Of a stretch of DNA of 64,000 bases, positions 29,123 through 41,484 are shown piece by piece (the first letter of the stretch is position 1; the number at the start of each line of letters is the position of its first letter). The translations under genes and the position numbers were made by a program. Below the pieces are notes generated by a model. It saw only the letters and a list, made by a program, of their open reading frames with translations, had not been told where the DNA came from and searched no databases. This DNA comes from Neurospora intermedia (taxonomy: Eukaryota > Ascomycota > Sordariomycetes > Sordariales > Sordariaceae): positions 3,559,001-3,623,000 of the forward strand of contig BTPP01000001.1 of the NCBI GenBank assembly GCA_037102815.1. The letters run 5' to 3'.

Positions 29123-29753
29123 GATTTCTTTTTGGTCTGATATCTAATTTGGCTGTCAAGCTTATGCAGCTTCGGAAAGCGCAACATACAAAGGAACGAG
29201 GTCGGAATAGGGGGGAAGTGGAGTTCTAGATGAGCTCACTTTGTTTGGAAAGTTCTTGTGTAGGTACAATAGTAGTGTAGCCGTTAGAGGGCTCTTGCCT
29301 GCCGCGCAAAAACCCCACCTTCCAGACCTGTCCCACTTCCGACATCATCCTTTTTCTTCCATCTTTCCATGCGGGGCGGGTGCACCCACTCAAGAGCTAT
29401 GATGCTTGTCAGTGGGGTTTTGACGCTGTGAGCTGTCTGTCCCGTCCCGTCTTTCGGATCTGGCGAATTCCACCCATCCTCCAATTCCACAAGGCGACCG
29501 ATACTGTTAAATCACCATCAGCTGCCGACGAACCGCGCAGATATCTCAACGTTTTGATTGGCATCTATATATCAACGGTCTAGTCGCGAGCAATCAGCGG
29601 CATAAATCTAACATCGATTGGGCCGATATCCACGATAGGAACCGACTACGTACAGCATCAGGGGCAGTGTTCACGAACTTCGACACGTCGCCTGCAAATT
29701 ACCCAAACCACACAACATATTTGCGCCATCAAACCCGCAACAACAACACAGCC
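29123..29753. other. Intergenic: get4 promoter and leader
   Basis: No gene is seen. The last 100 bp before 29754 are rich in CAACA and likely leader sequence. Confidence 0.5.
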
Positions 29754-30899
29754 ATGGCCTCAAAACAAGACGCCAAGATCCAAAAGATCATTGCGCGACT
29801 ACAAAAGCGCATCGCCGAGGGCCAGTTCGAGGAGCAGTACGAGGCCGGGCAGGAGACGAGGTTGGTTGCGGCGCGGTACACAAAAGCGGAGAATTGGCAG
29901 GCCGCCATCGACATTCTGTCCAGCGTGTCGCAGGCGCTGCTAAAGGCCGGAGCGGGCGGCGCCGGTGGCGATCTCGCCATCTTGCTGGTGGACGTTTACA
30001 AGCAAGGCAAAGTCAAGCCGGATGCGGCGTCGCGCGGGCGGCTGTTGACGTGTTTGAGGCTGTTTGAGTTCGAGGAGCCGACCAGGAAGAAGTTTGTGAA
30101 GGAGGTTTTTGAGTAAGTCTTCTTTCTTCCGTCTGTAACGCGGGTTTTTGCACAGAAAGGAAGACAAGATATAAAGAAAATTGAAAAAGCAAGAAGAGGG
30201 ACTAATGGAATCTTTCATTCGAACAGCTGGTCACGAAAGTTTGGCGACTACCCTGCCGGCGACCCGGAGCTGCACCACGTTGTCGGCACCCTAGCCGCCG
30301 AGAAGCACGAGACGGATGAGGCCGAGAAGCATTTGGTTCTAGGCACCAAGGAGTCGGCCGAGGTGCTGACGCGCATGGAGTACGAGTGGTACAAGGACAG
30401 CGAGCAACCGCACACGGCCGCCCTCTTCGCCGCCCGCGCCATCCTGCCGTATCTGCTGCTGGCTAACGTCCGCGCGGCCAACACGTCATACCGCGCTTTT
30501 GTCTCGGCGCTCACGACCGAAAACCCGTCGCTCGGCGTGCAGAACGTGGAGAGTTCCCAGGGTAGTGATATCCGCATCTTCCCGAGCTTGCCGCTGCTGA
30601 ATTTCTTGGGACTGTTGCTGCTGGCGGTGCAGAAGGGAACCCCGGATCTGTTCAGGCAGTTGAAGACGAAATATGCGAGCAATCTTGCCGAGCTGGGGGG
30701 AGCGTGGGATGGCGCGCTGGAGATGATTGCTGAGATGTACTTTGGTATTCAAAGGCCACGGCAGTCTAACCCATTGCTGGATATGATGGGTAGCTTGTTC
30801 GGCGGCGGCGGTGGCGGTGGTGGTGGTGCGGGTGCTGCTGGTGGCAGGCCGCCAGTGAGGAGGGTCGAGGCGGCGCCTACTGCAGAGGGACTGGACTGA
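29754..30899 (+). CDS. get4: Get4, tail-anchored protein insertion factor
   Basis: Alpha-solenoid subunit of the GET pathway; Get4 with Get5 hands tail-anchored membrane proteins to the Get3 ATPase in the cytosol. Exons 29754-30112 and 30227-30899 give 343 aa. Family stretches are QFEEQYEAGQETRLVAARY near the N-terminus, LLVDVYKQGK, KFGDYPAGDPELHHVVGTLA after the intron, and ALFAARAILPYLLLANVRAA. A near-C-terminal segment, GIQRPRQSNPLLDMMGSLFG, is followed by a run of Gly (a GGC/GGT-rich DNA repeat) and a short Arg/Pro tail. The length is close to other fungal Get4 proteins. The start MASKQDAKIQKIIARL has a favourable context (CAGCC before ATGG). Confidence 0.92.
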
Positions 30900-31213
30900 G
30901 AAGAAAAGAAATGGTGAAGAGGGATGGGTTTCAGTAAAGGAAGGCGCAGAAGTATGCTTTTGTTCTCGCTTTATATTCTGCTCATAGTCTACTAGAATCC
31001 TGTTCAAGGTGAAAATGGTAATCATAGGGGGGTATACGCTGGTTATGCTAAGATAATACAACAATCCAGATGGGAAAGAAGCCCAAGTAGTGTCTGGAAG
31101 AAAGAACTCGGAGAAGGAACCAGACCCAATTACCAACCAGCCTCGTTACCATGAATGCAAATCAATCGTGTCAACAAATGTGTGCCACTCGTCACTCAAT
31201 CATCCCTCCCCAA
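30900..31213. other. Convergent intergenic region
   Basis: The 3' ends of get4 and the uncharacterised minus-strand gene face each other here. No feature is seen. Confidence 0.5.
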
Positions 31214-32159
31214 TCAGTGCAAATGAAGTACCTCCTCCCTCTCAAACATCCAATTATCTTCCGACAACGCCGCGACCTTGGCCTTCAAGCTCGCCTTGAC
31301 TGCCTCCAGGAGATCTACATTCGGTCGTCAGCCATCTTCCTCACATGTAGCGAGCGCCCATGGCGCAACTGAACCTTGAAAAAAACATACCTTCAGTATC
31401 CATCCCACCCCCTCCTCCTCCCCCACCAGCAGCACCTTCTCCTCCCCCTCCTCCTCCTCCAGCCCCCCCTTCTGGCCCAACATCCCCTCTCCCCTCTGCC
31501 TCGTGCTCCGTCAACCACTCCCTCACCGCGTCCGCCAACCTCTCCCTTTCCTTCTCCTGCTCCATTCGGGCCTCCATGATCGATTCCATCTCCTCGTCGT
31601 AGGGCGGCGTGGGAGGGTCGTGACCCAAGTCGATTTCTCCCGTTTCTTTGTCGCGGATGACTATTTCGAGGTTGGGGTCTGTGATGGCGTCGGTTAAGGG
31701 TGGGGATTCTTCTTGTGAAGAGGAGGTCATTTTGGTGTCTTCTTCGTTGTGGTGTTGTGGTACTAGTTGTTGGTACTGTTGACTGAGAAGATCTTGGGGG
31801 TAGGGGTAGGGGTAGGGGTAGGAGTCGGAGTAGGAAGAAGGTGGTTGGGTGAGGTAAGAAGCTTGTTGGTGGTGAGGTATATGTGACTGAAAGTTGCTCT
31901 GGTGGATCTGAGAGTGAAAGGATTGTTGGGATTGAAAGTGTCCTTGAGACTGAGAATCTGGAGCAGCAGCAGTGGGTTGTCGGGATGCTGCCTGAGCTGG
32001 TTGTGATTGTGGCTGCTGTTGGAACAGGTTGCGGCGGACTGATGCTCCGATTCTTGCTCCCGCTCCTGCTCCGGCGGAAGAGAGTCCGGTGTGTGGAGGA
32101 GGCGCGGTTCGCGAGGGAGCAGCGGGTTTAAAGTTGGGCCCGGGACGACGGTCGGCCAT
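31214..32159 (-). CDS. Uncharacterised low-complexity protein
   Basis: I do not recognise this gene. Exons 32159-31391 and 31314-31214 splice in phase to 289 aa. The first half is rich in Gln, Ser and His, with a repeated Tyr-Pro run (YPYPYPYP) encoded by a GGGGTA repeat. A better ordered section follows: LEIVIRDKETGEIDLGHDP, then PPYDEEMESIMEARMEQEKE with heptad character, then REWLTEHEAE. Two poly-Gly runs come next. The short last exon adds LLEAVKASLKAKVAAL and an acidic/hydrophobic end (SEDNWMFEREE), which looks like a conserved helix. That the splice yields an ordered helix supports the two-exon model over the read-through frame, which ends soon after the poly-Gly. Probably nuclear or scaffold-like, but this is only inferred from composition. 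Confidence 0.7.
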
Positions 32160-32987
32160 TTGTGTGGATGTTGTCTCTGGGTCTTTGAGGTTGGAGTAAA
32201 TGCGTTGGATGGTATGACTTTTGGGTTTGGCAGTTCAGTCAAGTTGAACTGTGAATGTAATTGAGGTGGACTTCGTGTACTCGAGGGAGCGATACTTTAC
32301 AGACTTTGGTGCCTGACCTTCCAAGGGAGAATGAGAAGTGATGTAAGGTTATGCAATTACTTGGTGAAGGTTGTAAGTGGTATGAGAGAAGACGCGGGGC
32401 ATACCCCGGTCGCCGCACCGCGAGAGACGTGAAGTGGAGGAGGACAGGGTTAGGGTCTGACGCGAGCTCACGTGCTTCGATTGAAGCAACCAGGCGGCAT
32501 CATCCAGTTCTAAAGTTGCCATTCGCAAGCTCGAGGATGTGTTAAACTCCGTTCGTATGGGCTACTCAATACCGGTACAGTCACTCGGATTCGTCGATAG
32601 AAAGACGTTTTCCGCAAACGGTGCTTTGACTTGGTGGTACTGACGCAAGAGGTACCTCGTCCTAGTATCTGCAGGGGTTAAAGAGGTGCAGTTACAGGTA
32701 ATTAACGGCGCCATGTAAAAGTGGGTGCTTGTCACGTAACAAAGACGTTCGTCGCGTATAGTCGCGATTCCCATTTCATCCCATTTACAATTCACATTCT
32801 CTGTCCCCTCTCCCCAACCAGACATATTCTCTTTGGCTGTCATCATTGCTCTTTTTTCTTGTTCTTCGCCAAAGACGACACTGAATTTTCCACAAGACAA
32901 TAACCCCATGTCCTGAAAGACGTCCATCTTTGTGTATCCTATCCTAGCCGACCTCTACCACAGGCACTCAACTTCCAAAGAGCCAGA
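32160..32987. promoter_or_regulatory. Divergent promoter region of the unknown gene and pol3
   Basis: An 828-bp gap between two divergent start codons. A CACGTG E-box-like hexamer occurs near 32469. No exact MluI cell-cycle box (ACGCGT) was seen near the polymerase start. Confidence 0.45.
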
Positions 32988-35900
32988 ATGGCGCCCTCGG
33001 CGTTGCCCCAGAAGCGCGCGTTTGGCGAGGCGTCAAGCGCCCGCAGCAATATTCACAATCTTCCCGCCGCTTCATCAGATTCAGCCAAGAAAAGACGCCT
33101 CGACGATGTCCCTCCCTCTTCCCGCTTCCGAACTTTCAAGAATGACGGCAAGGGCAGGATACCCTCTACCCAACCCAAGAGCGCCTTCGAGAGCGAGGTG
33201 CTTGAGCGCATGAGCCAGGATATTTCCGACCTGAAACAGAATAACTCGGAAAAGGATCAAGCTTGGGAACGCCCGCCACTACCAGCGACCTACAACCCAG
33301 CTACAGACAGTCTCTGCTTCCAGTCCATTGAGGCTGAAGAGGGATTCCTCCACGGCGGCCAAGCGACCATTAAGCTGTTTGGTGTTACTGAAAATGGAAA
33401 CTCGGTCCTCCTCCATGTCAAAGACTTCAAACACTACCTCTACGTTCAAGCCCCTGTATCGTTTGGTCCCGATGATTGTCCCAAGTATAGAGCATTCCTC
33501 GAAACGCAGCTCGCCATGCCCACACCGGCCATCCATTCGGTCACCCTGACGATGCGCGAGAACATGTACGGCTTCCAAGGGAACACACAAAACCCTTATA
33601 TCAAGGTCACCGTCAACGACCCCAAGTTTCTTCCCAGAGTTCGAAGATTGATCGAAACGAACAAAGCCAACTGGAAGGGCATGTGGAAGAGCGATGGATC
33701 TATCATGACCTTTGATGATATCCAGTATTTGCTTCGGTTCATGGTTGACTGCTCGGTATGCCACCTCCTCGCACCACCCCCAAGATTCCCCAAACTAACA
33801 AACACCAGATTGCTGGTATGTCTTGGGTGGAGGCTCCTGCAGGCAGCTATCAGCTTGCCAACGATAAACATTCCAACTGTCAGATCGAGGCCGAGATGAG
33901 CTACCGGGACCTAATAGCACACAAACCCGTTGGCGAATGGTCCAAGATGGCACCTCTTCGAATCCTCTCCTTCGATATCGAGTGCGCTGGCCGCAAGGGC
34001 ATCTTTCCCGAACCGCAACACGACTCCGTCATTCAGATCGCAAACATTGTCACAAAGTACGGAGAGAAGAAGCCATTTGTCCGTAATGTGTTCTGTCTTG
34101 ACACCACTAGCCCGATCGTGGCTACCCAGATTTTGTCTTTTGACAGGGAAGAGGACATGCTCCGCGAGTGGCGCAACTTCCTGGAACAGGTCGATCCGGA
34201 TATCATCATTGGTTACAATATCGCCAACTTCGATTTTCCCTACCTTCTCGACCGAGCTAAACATCTCAAAGTCAAGGATTTCGACTTTTGGTCTCGTACC
34301 AGGGTGAGATCTGTCGCAAAGGAGACAAATTTCTCTAGCAAGCAGATGGGCAACCGTGACACCAAGGCTACAAATACCAACGGACGGCTTCAGCTCGACA
34401 TGCTTCAACTGGTACAACGCGACTACCAGTTGAGGAGTTACACCCTTAATTCTGTCTGCTCGCACTTCTTAGGGGAGCAAAAAGAAGACGTTCATCATTC
34501 CATGATCACAGAATTGTTCGAAGGCACACCGGAATCCAGGCGACGTCTTGCACTTTATTGCTTAAAGGACGCCTACTTGCCGCAAAGGCTGATGGACAAG
34601 CTATCATGTTTAGAAAACTACACGGAAATGGCAAGAGTCACGGGTGTGCCGTTCAACTTCCTCTTGGCCAGAGGTCAGCAAGTCAAGTTCTTGAGTCAGC
34701 TTTTCCGCAAGGCTTTGGAGCAGAAGCTGGTCATTCCCAACCTACGACCCGAGTCCTCGGAAGAGCAGTACGAAGGTGCTACTGTCATTGAGCCTACAAG
34801 AGGCTATTACGATGTGCCAATTGCGACTCTCGATTTCGCTTCACTGTATCCCAGTATCATGCAGGCGCACAACCTTTGTTACACAACACTCATCAAGAAG
34901 CGGGATATCGAGAGATGGGATTTGAAGAAGGACGAGGACTACATTGTTACTCCGAACGGAGACATGTTTGTGACGACTAAGCAGAGGAAGGGTCTTTTGG
35001 CACAGATTCTGGAGGAGTTGCTCTCTGCCAGAAAGCAAGCGAAGCGCGAGTTGGCCGTAGAGAAGGACCCATTCAAGAAGGCTGTGCTGAACGGTCGTCA
35101 ATTGGCCTTGAAGGTCAGCGCCAACTCCGTCTACGGTTTGACGGGAGCCACAAACGGCAAGCTTCCTTGCTTGGAGATCGCCAGTAGTGTCACCAGTTTC
35201 GGTCGTCAAATGATCGAAAGGACCAAGAAGGAGGTGGAGGAGCGGTATACCATTGCCAATGGCTACTCTCACGATGCTCAGGTCATCTACGGTGATACCG
35301 ATTCCGTCATGGTCAAGTTTGGAACCAAGGATCTTGCTGAGGCCATGAAGCTCGGCCAAGATGCCTCCGAGTATGTCTCGGGCAAGTTCATCAAGCCCAT
35401 CAAGTTGGAGTTCGAAAAGGTCTATTTCCCGTACCTTCTCATCAACAAGAAGCGTTATGCGGGTTTGTACTGGACCAAGCCTGAGAAGTACGATAAGATG
35501 GACACCAAGGGTATCGAGACGGTTCGTCGTGACAACTGCTTGCTAGTTCAGACAGTTATCGAGAAGGTCCTTAGGATGATCCTTATCGACCAAGACGTTC
35601 CTGGAGCTCAAGCGTAAGAGTTTGCCACATTTATCCCTTTTACTGTTGCCAACATCGTACTAACTTACTACCCCCAGATATGTCAAAGACACTATCGCCG
35701 ACCTCTTGCAAAACAAGATCGACATGTCTAAGCTAGTCATCACCAAGGCCCTGACCAAGGAGAACTATGATGCCAAGCAAGCCCACGTCGAGCTCGCGCA
35801 GCGCATGAAGAAGCGCGATGCCGGTTCGGCCCCGGGGCTCGGCGACCGCGTCGCCTACGTCATGGTAAAAGGCGCCACGGGCTCCAAGAACTTTGAGCGC

Positions 35901-36419
35901 TCCGAGGACCCCATCTACGTGCTCGAGCACAACGTGCCCATCGACACCAAGTACTATCTGGACAACCAGTTGGCCAAGCCTTTGGGCCGCATCTTCGAGC
36001 CCATCCTGGGCGAGACCAAAGCCAAGTCGCTCTTGCATGGCGACCACACCCGTGTCGTCTCAGTCGCAGCCCCGACCGTCGGGGGACTCATGAAGTTCGC
36101 CAAGAAGACGCAGACCTGCATGGGCTGCAAGAAGCCGCTAACGGGCAAAGAAGAAAGCCAGGGCGCTGTCTGTGCGGATGATGCTCCGAGAGTGGGTGAG
36201 CTGTACAAGAAGACGCTTGATAGGGTGTCGGATCTGGAGGTCAGATTCGGCAGGCTCTGGACCCAGTGTCAGAGGTGTCAGGGGTCGATGCACTGCGAGG
36301 TTATCTGCAGTAGCAAGGACTGTCCGATTTTCTACATGCGGATGAAGGCTAAGAAGGATCTGGAGGATGCGAATAAGGAGTTGCAGAGGTTTGATTTCGA
36401 TGCGGCTGCTATGTGGTGA
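32988..36419 (+). CDS. pol3: DNA polymerase delta catalytic subunit
   Basis: B-family replicative polymerase that makes most of the lagging strand, with 3'-5' proofreading. Exons 32988-33755, 33809-35613 and 35678-36419 give 1104 aa, close to other eukaryotic Pol3 proteins. Exo I reads [14 protein letters not shown] (near 312), with [15 protein letters not shown] as Exo II. Polymerase motif A is DFASLYPSI (near 598), motif [13 protein letters not shown], and motif C YGDTDSV (near 750). The C-terminal metal-binding modules follow: CysA begins CMGCKKPL at 1005, and CysB has CQRC at 1055 and CSSKDC, the [4Fe-4S] site. CysA has C1005, C1008 and C1023, but the expected fourth Cys is Asp1026. The N-terminus has a basic KKRRLDD stretch that may be a nuclear signal. 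Confidence 0.96.
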
Positions 36420-37034
36420 AAAGGATAGGTATACGTATGGCTTTTTGAGGGTTGGGATGGGATGATTGAGTATGCGGCCAGCATGTATCACGAGGGATGG
36501 GATAAGTAGCGGCTGTCTAAACTAAGTGTAAAGGTATCATACTGGTATATTGAGGCGTTTTGGTATGGAGATTGTTGTCGTGGAGTTTTGGCGATTGGAG
36601 GTATTGTATTTAAGCTATAGGAGAAAACGACGTGTGAACCTGTTCGGAAGAATTCGGGAAAATATCACACGGATTCATGATTCATCTTCGTCGGACTAGA
36701 AACGAGTTAGAGGGGAGTGATATTGGAGTTATTATCGTGGATCGCCAATCACACTTGTGCCGATATGAATTTCTGGGCCTGCCAGAGTATTTTGCTCAGT
36801 GTCTATGTACGCAGTCCCCTACTCGTCATGGTATCAACCTCATTCCCAATGTATGATTTCCTTTGAATAATTCACAAGAGAAAACCGATACCAAGTCAAG
36901 CTCCAGACGCTGTACCGGTAAAAAGAGAAAAGCAGAGTGAAATATCCAACTTTTGTCCAAAAGAAATGGCCCCCATGGTTCCAATACTCTCATCAAGGTC
37001 CATGGTCGTCACCCTTGTCTCCTTATCATGGCTC
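36420..37034. other. Convergent intergenic region
   Basis: 3' ends of pol3 and the GMC-hydrolase gene. It is moderately AT-rich, with no feature beyond probable 3' UTRs. Confidence 0.5.
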
Positions 37035-40000
37035 TCAATGGAGCAACTCCCCCGAATCTACCATCGCTTTGAACTCATCCTGTGGCTCCACAAACTTGTA
37101 CGTCTCCCCTCTGCACACCCTATCCACCTCCTCCCTCACAAACGGATAGACATCTTTCCAAGCATTCCGCCCCATCCACACATCCAGGTGTCCATACCCA
37201 GGTACCACGCGCCTCTTGTAGCTTGTGTCGTCCATGCCAAAAGTGTCACACAAGATCTCGTATGTGCGCTCGGTCGACTCTGGTGATAGCACGGCTTGGT
37301 CGCGGCCGACGAACAGCAGGAACGGGATGCCCTTGAGCCGTCGGATATTCTCGGGCGTGTCGAGGCGCTGGCACAGGGGCTCATTAGCCATGACGTGGCC
37401 CTCGGCGCCCTGCTTCATCAGCAAGTGGAGCAGCTTCATGTTGACGCCGCCGAAGAAGCGGTCGATCTGCCGGTGCGTGGCCTCGTTCAGGTTGCTGTGG
37501 TTCCAGCACCGGCCGAACACCAGGCTGGTGCGATGACAGGCCGCGTTGTTACAGATTTCCTTGCGTGGCTGAGGGTAGAGACGCAGCAGCTGGTTGAGAG
37601 CTTGCTGGACGTAACTGTCGTCGCGACTGGTGCTACAGCTGAACCAGTTACCGGCGAGGGCCTTGTAGATCTTGTCATAGGGGCCGGTGGTGGCCTTGAT
37701 CAGGTTCATGGTTTGCCAGATGGGGTTCATGAAGACTTGGGAGCAGGAGACACCCAGGAACCAGTCGGTTGGGATCGTGCCGTCGAGCATACCGGTGGAG
37801 AGGGCGACGCTGCCCATGCAGTGGGCGATGGTGTAGATCTTTTCCTTCCCGTAGTGCTCTCGGATATACTGCATGCATGCCTTAATGTCAAGACGGGCAT
37901 CATAGGTCGTCCAGCTGTGCTCTGCAACCATGAGCTGTCCGATACGGTGAACTGTGATGAACACGCGATAACCGGCGCGTCTGAAGTAGTTGACGGCGTT
38001 ATACCGGATGGTAGGAAGGGCAAAAATATGGTGATCAACTGCCGCGCCCGGAACCATGAAGAGGTTTTTGATGTTCTTTTTGTCGTTATCAGGATAATGA
38101 GTTGGCTCCCACATATGTAGACGAGTGCAGACTCCATCGTCGGCATAGATGGCAAAGGATTTTGTTGGTGCTGTGTTGTTGACGTAGCCTGTGGGCATCA
38201 TGCTTGGGTACTCGAGCGGAGTCAACGGCGCCATGAAGAGGGAGAGCGACTTGCGGGTGAAGAAAGTGAGGAAACTGGCCGCACTGGCTACCTTCTTCAA
38301 AAGGTTGCTGCCTGTTGGAGTCATAGTCATGATCTCGGAGAGAAAGTGCTTTGGCTGGATGTTCATGATGCCCTTGGCGAGCACCTTGCCCCTCCTCCAA
38401 GCATTTTCATCGTCAAGATTGCTGCACATTCCATCCACATGCTCGCTGACGGTTACATAGAGTGTGCTAGTCGAGCGCCAAAACTGCAGAGGGTCTAGCG
38501 CAACAGACGAATCGACAACCTTGTAACCATGGAAGTGCAGCCTCCTGCCATCGACGCCGGTCATATCAAAATCATACGTCAAGTTCCGGGTACCAGGCGC
38601 CTTGTCATCAATGATGAACAAATTGAATTCGCCTCTCCGAACCATGAACGGTGAGCCGGGAATTGCGGGGCACACAAAGGTTCCCGTAAGCATGGCACGA
38701 TGCTGAGCATGCGAAAGGGTCCTAAAGGTGTCGAAAGCCTGCACACTGAGGAAGAAGCGAGCGCTTTCGCAGCGCGATTTGGCGGTCCGATAGGCAAGCT
38801 CGTATGTAGACCGTTCATCCGTTTTCATGGTGGGATCATGGTGGATGAAGCCAGACATGACCTCAGTGAAACCCATGCCGCTCGAGCAAAGTTCCTTGGC
38901 CATTTGAATAGCTCGGGTTGCGTAGCCGAGACTGTGCCCTTCTTCCATGGCTTCGATCTTTGAGACAGTCCTCACTGGCAAATGCTGCTTGGGCTTATGT
39001 TGTGGCTCACCAAACAGATCAAGGATGCCGTTCTCCTCCTCGCTGATGTGCAAACCCTGGCGTTGACAGTAGGCTTCAACAGACCGCTCCGCTAGGGCAG
39101 CAATGGTGGCGAAAGGATTGGTACCCAGAGCGGTGGGAATCACCGCAGCGTCTGTGACGATGAGGCCATCGTGGGTCTCACTTCCGAGTCCCGTGAACAC
39201 CTCACCCACATGATTGGTGACACCGGTCCGACCCGTGTTGTCTCGGGCCATACAAGCTCCGCTACAAGTTTCGAGATTGTGTTAGTCCAACCATACGTGC
39301 CGCAGTATACTACTTATACGAAAGTTTGGTGGTAAGGAAGGAGTAACATACCCGATCGGATGGACTGTTATTTGCTGGTTACCCATCATAGCGTCGAAGG
39401 GGCTCTTGACATAGGTACCGCCAACAGCCTGCGTCGCTTGGGCCAAAAGGTTATTGAGCTTCTTGACATGATCACTTCGACCAACACCAAGGAACTCGAG
39501 AACTGGCTTATCATCCTGCAAAGTCAACATGGCCTGGTTACCTGTGAGGGTGTTAGTTTCGCGATCATTGGGCTTTGCTTGAGCTTTATTCGGCCTGCTT
39601 ACTGTCATGAGACATAATGAGATAAACCTGTGTCCTCTCAATGGCACCCTTTTTGAAGTAAGGGCCTAAGAACCGGCTACCGTAACGAGCCAGAGCAGAG
39701 TGTGCCTTGTCAAGGACAGTCAAGTTCTTGGGCTCTTCACTTCCCGGCATCAAGTCTAGCATTGCTTGCAGGAAATGGGCGAGGGCGTGAGGAACCGAAC
39801 CCTCTTCAATGACGAATCCGTCCAGAGGGTTCTCTAGGTTATGCCTGCAGTCAATGACACTGGTAATGCAAGGCCCAATGGGGTTATATGGCGAAGGGTA
39901 TGCCCGACCGATGCCGTTCACCGTCTCGTCGGTGTTGTAGCTTGTAGTGAAAGGTCAGCTCAAACCCGCTTCAAACGCATTTCCAAACAATTTTAAAAAG

Positions 40001-41484
40001 ATAGAAACTCACCCAAATGCCAGTATGTCTCCATTACCGCTCATGTTCTGGCCGACCAAGTTGCTCATCTCAAGTCCCATCGCTTTGCTTCTGAGCAGAA
40101 TCTCAGGGGTTGCAAGGGCGCCAGCACCCAGGAAGACTGCTTTTCGCGCCCGAACCCACATCAAATCGCCGTGAAGGTTTGCCTTGAAGTGGCCACGGTT
40201 TCGGCCATGCCAGGCAAAGTAGACAAGGTAGCCGTCATCGTTACCATTTTCGTCCTTGGCCTTTTCGACGTATCGCACCTCGCACTCGCAGAACAGTTCA
40301 GCACCCCAGTTCCAGGCATCAGCCAGATATGTTACCAGCGTGGTCGTTTTCGAGCCGTCGTTGACGCCAGTAGCATCCTGGCCGGTCAAAGCTGATGCTG
40401 ACATCTCAACACCACAGCTATTTGGGCCGTTTTGGAAGCGTGTTGTCTGCTTGACCTTCCTCCACTTGTCACCATAGCCCATATACTGGGCTTGCCTCTT
40501 GAGGAGTTTGGCCTTGGGAAGCTCAGGCCAGTCATCAGGGTACTCTGCCGGTTCGAGCACTTTCTCTACCTTCTCATAGTCTATGCCGAAGATCAGTATC
40601 CATCTTGTAAACCACCTGTGCTCCGCAGGGCACGTGAGAAGGCCTTTCAACTTACACTTGTCCAAAGAGTCTACTTTGTTTCGTATCTCGGGAGGCCAGG
40701 CCTTCATGGCCAAGGTACCTTTATCGGCCTCCATAAAGACATTAGCGTTCATAAGGCTTGTTCCACCAAGGCCTAGCATTACATGTTAGCTGACTCTACA
40801 TCACGTTTCTGCACAGGCATACACACCATTAGCCACAACGGCATTTTGTCCCTTTCCGAAGATCAAGTGATACATGCCGGTGGGATCACCTGTCTCAACG
40901 GGTATGCCATCCAAAGATCCCGGTGCGAAAGTACCGGAGGTATGGAGTTCCTTGAAGGCATCCGCGGCACCAGTAGGGTACTCGCCAGGCCACTTCTCAC
41001 GGCCACGCTCAAGAACACAAACTGATGAGCCTGTGCGAGCCATGCGTGACGCCGCAACACCACCACCATAGCCGGATCCGATAACCACGACATCGTAGGC
41101 AACCTGTATAAGTTCGACAGGCTTCGAGATCCTTGGAAACGCTTGACGGTCTTGGTCGGCCACATAGCTGCGCACCTTGGTGTTGGCTCGAGAGCGAGGA
41201 CCCCCAGGTTGGTGGTCATGGATTCCCTCCGTCGGAATCTGGTGAGACTCTTGTTTGGACCGAGAGTAATCTTGAGGTTGTTGTTTGGGGCTCCTACGGG
41301 GAGTGGGGGGGAAGTCGGACGTGGGCGACTCGGTAAAGGAGGCGTCTGAGTCGCCGTTCGTATGTGTAGAGCCGACGAAGAGGCCAGCGGTGTCGGTTTT
41401 CACTCCAAGTTGGTGACCACTACAAGCCGGGGTCGGCGGGGGTGACGGAGCCCCGTTTGACTGGTGAGCTGATAGCCTATCCAT
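37035..41484 (-). CDS. GMC oxidoreductase (cholesterol-oxidase-like) fused to alpha/beta hydrolase
   Basis: Predicted two-enzyme fusion. Six exons, 41484-40827, 40772-40656, 40580-40013, 39940-39603, 39541-39352 and 39261-37035, give 1365 aa. The first 125 residues are Pro/Ser-rich and disordered. The FAD domain starts YDVVVIGSGYGGGVAASRMA. GMC features follow: GLGGTSLMNANVF, and the C-terminal active-site region HPIGGACM with IPTALGTNPFATIAALAER, as in cholesterol oxidases. After a beta-rich middle region (GTFVCPAIPGSPFMVRRGEF) comes an alpha/beta hydrolase whose nucleophile elbow reads IAHCMGS, with Cys in place of the usual Ser. A possible acid is in FVGRDQAVLS and His in VPGYGHLDVW. No signal peptide is seen. 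A sterol or bulky-lipid substrate is inferred from the GMC half only; similar fusions are known in bacteria and fungi. Confidence 0.85.

Noticed and set aside
31341-31390. Read-through end of the unknown minus-strand protein after poly-Gly
   Set aside because: A GTATGT donor at the poly-Gly end joins an exon encoding a helical C-terminus in phase, which is more plausible than the random read-through residues.
31799-31823. GGGGTA repeat considered as an internal telomere-like tract
   Set aside because: The Neurospora telomere unit is TTAGGG. This repeat is inside an exon and encodes alternating Tyr and Pro.
37296-38120. 274-codon plus-strand open frame opposite the GMC-hydrolase gene
   Set aside because: Shadow frame of a conserved minus-strand protein; no domain was recognised.
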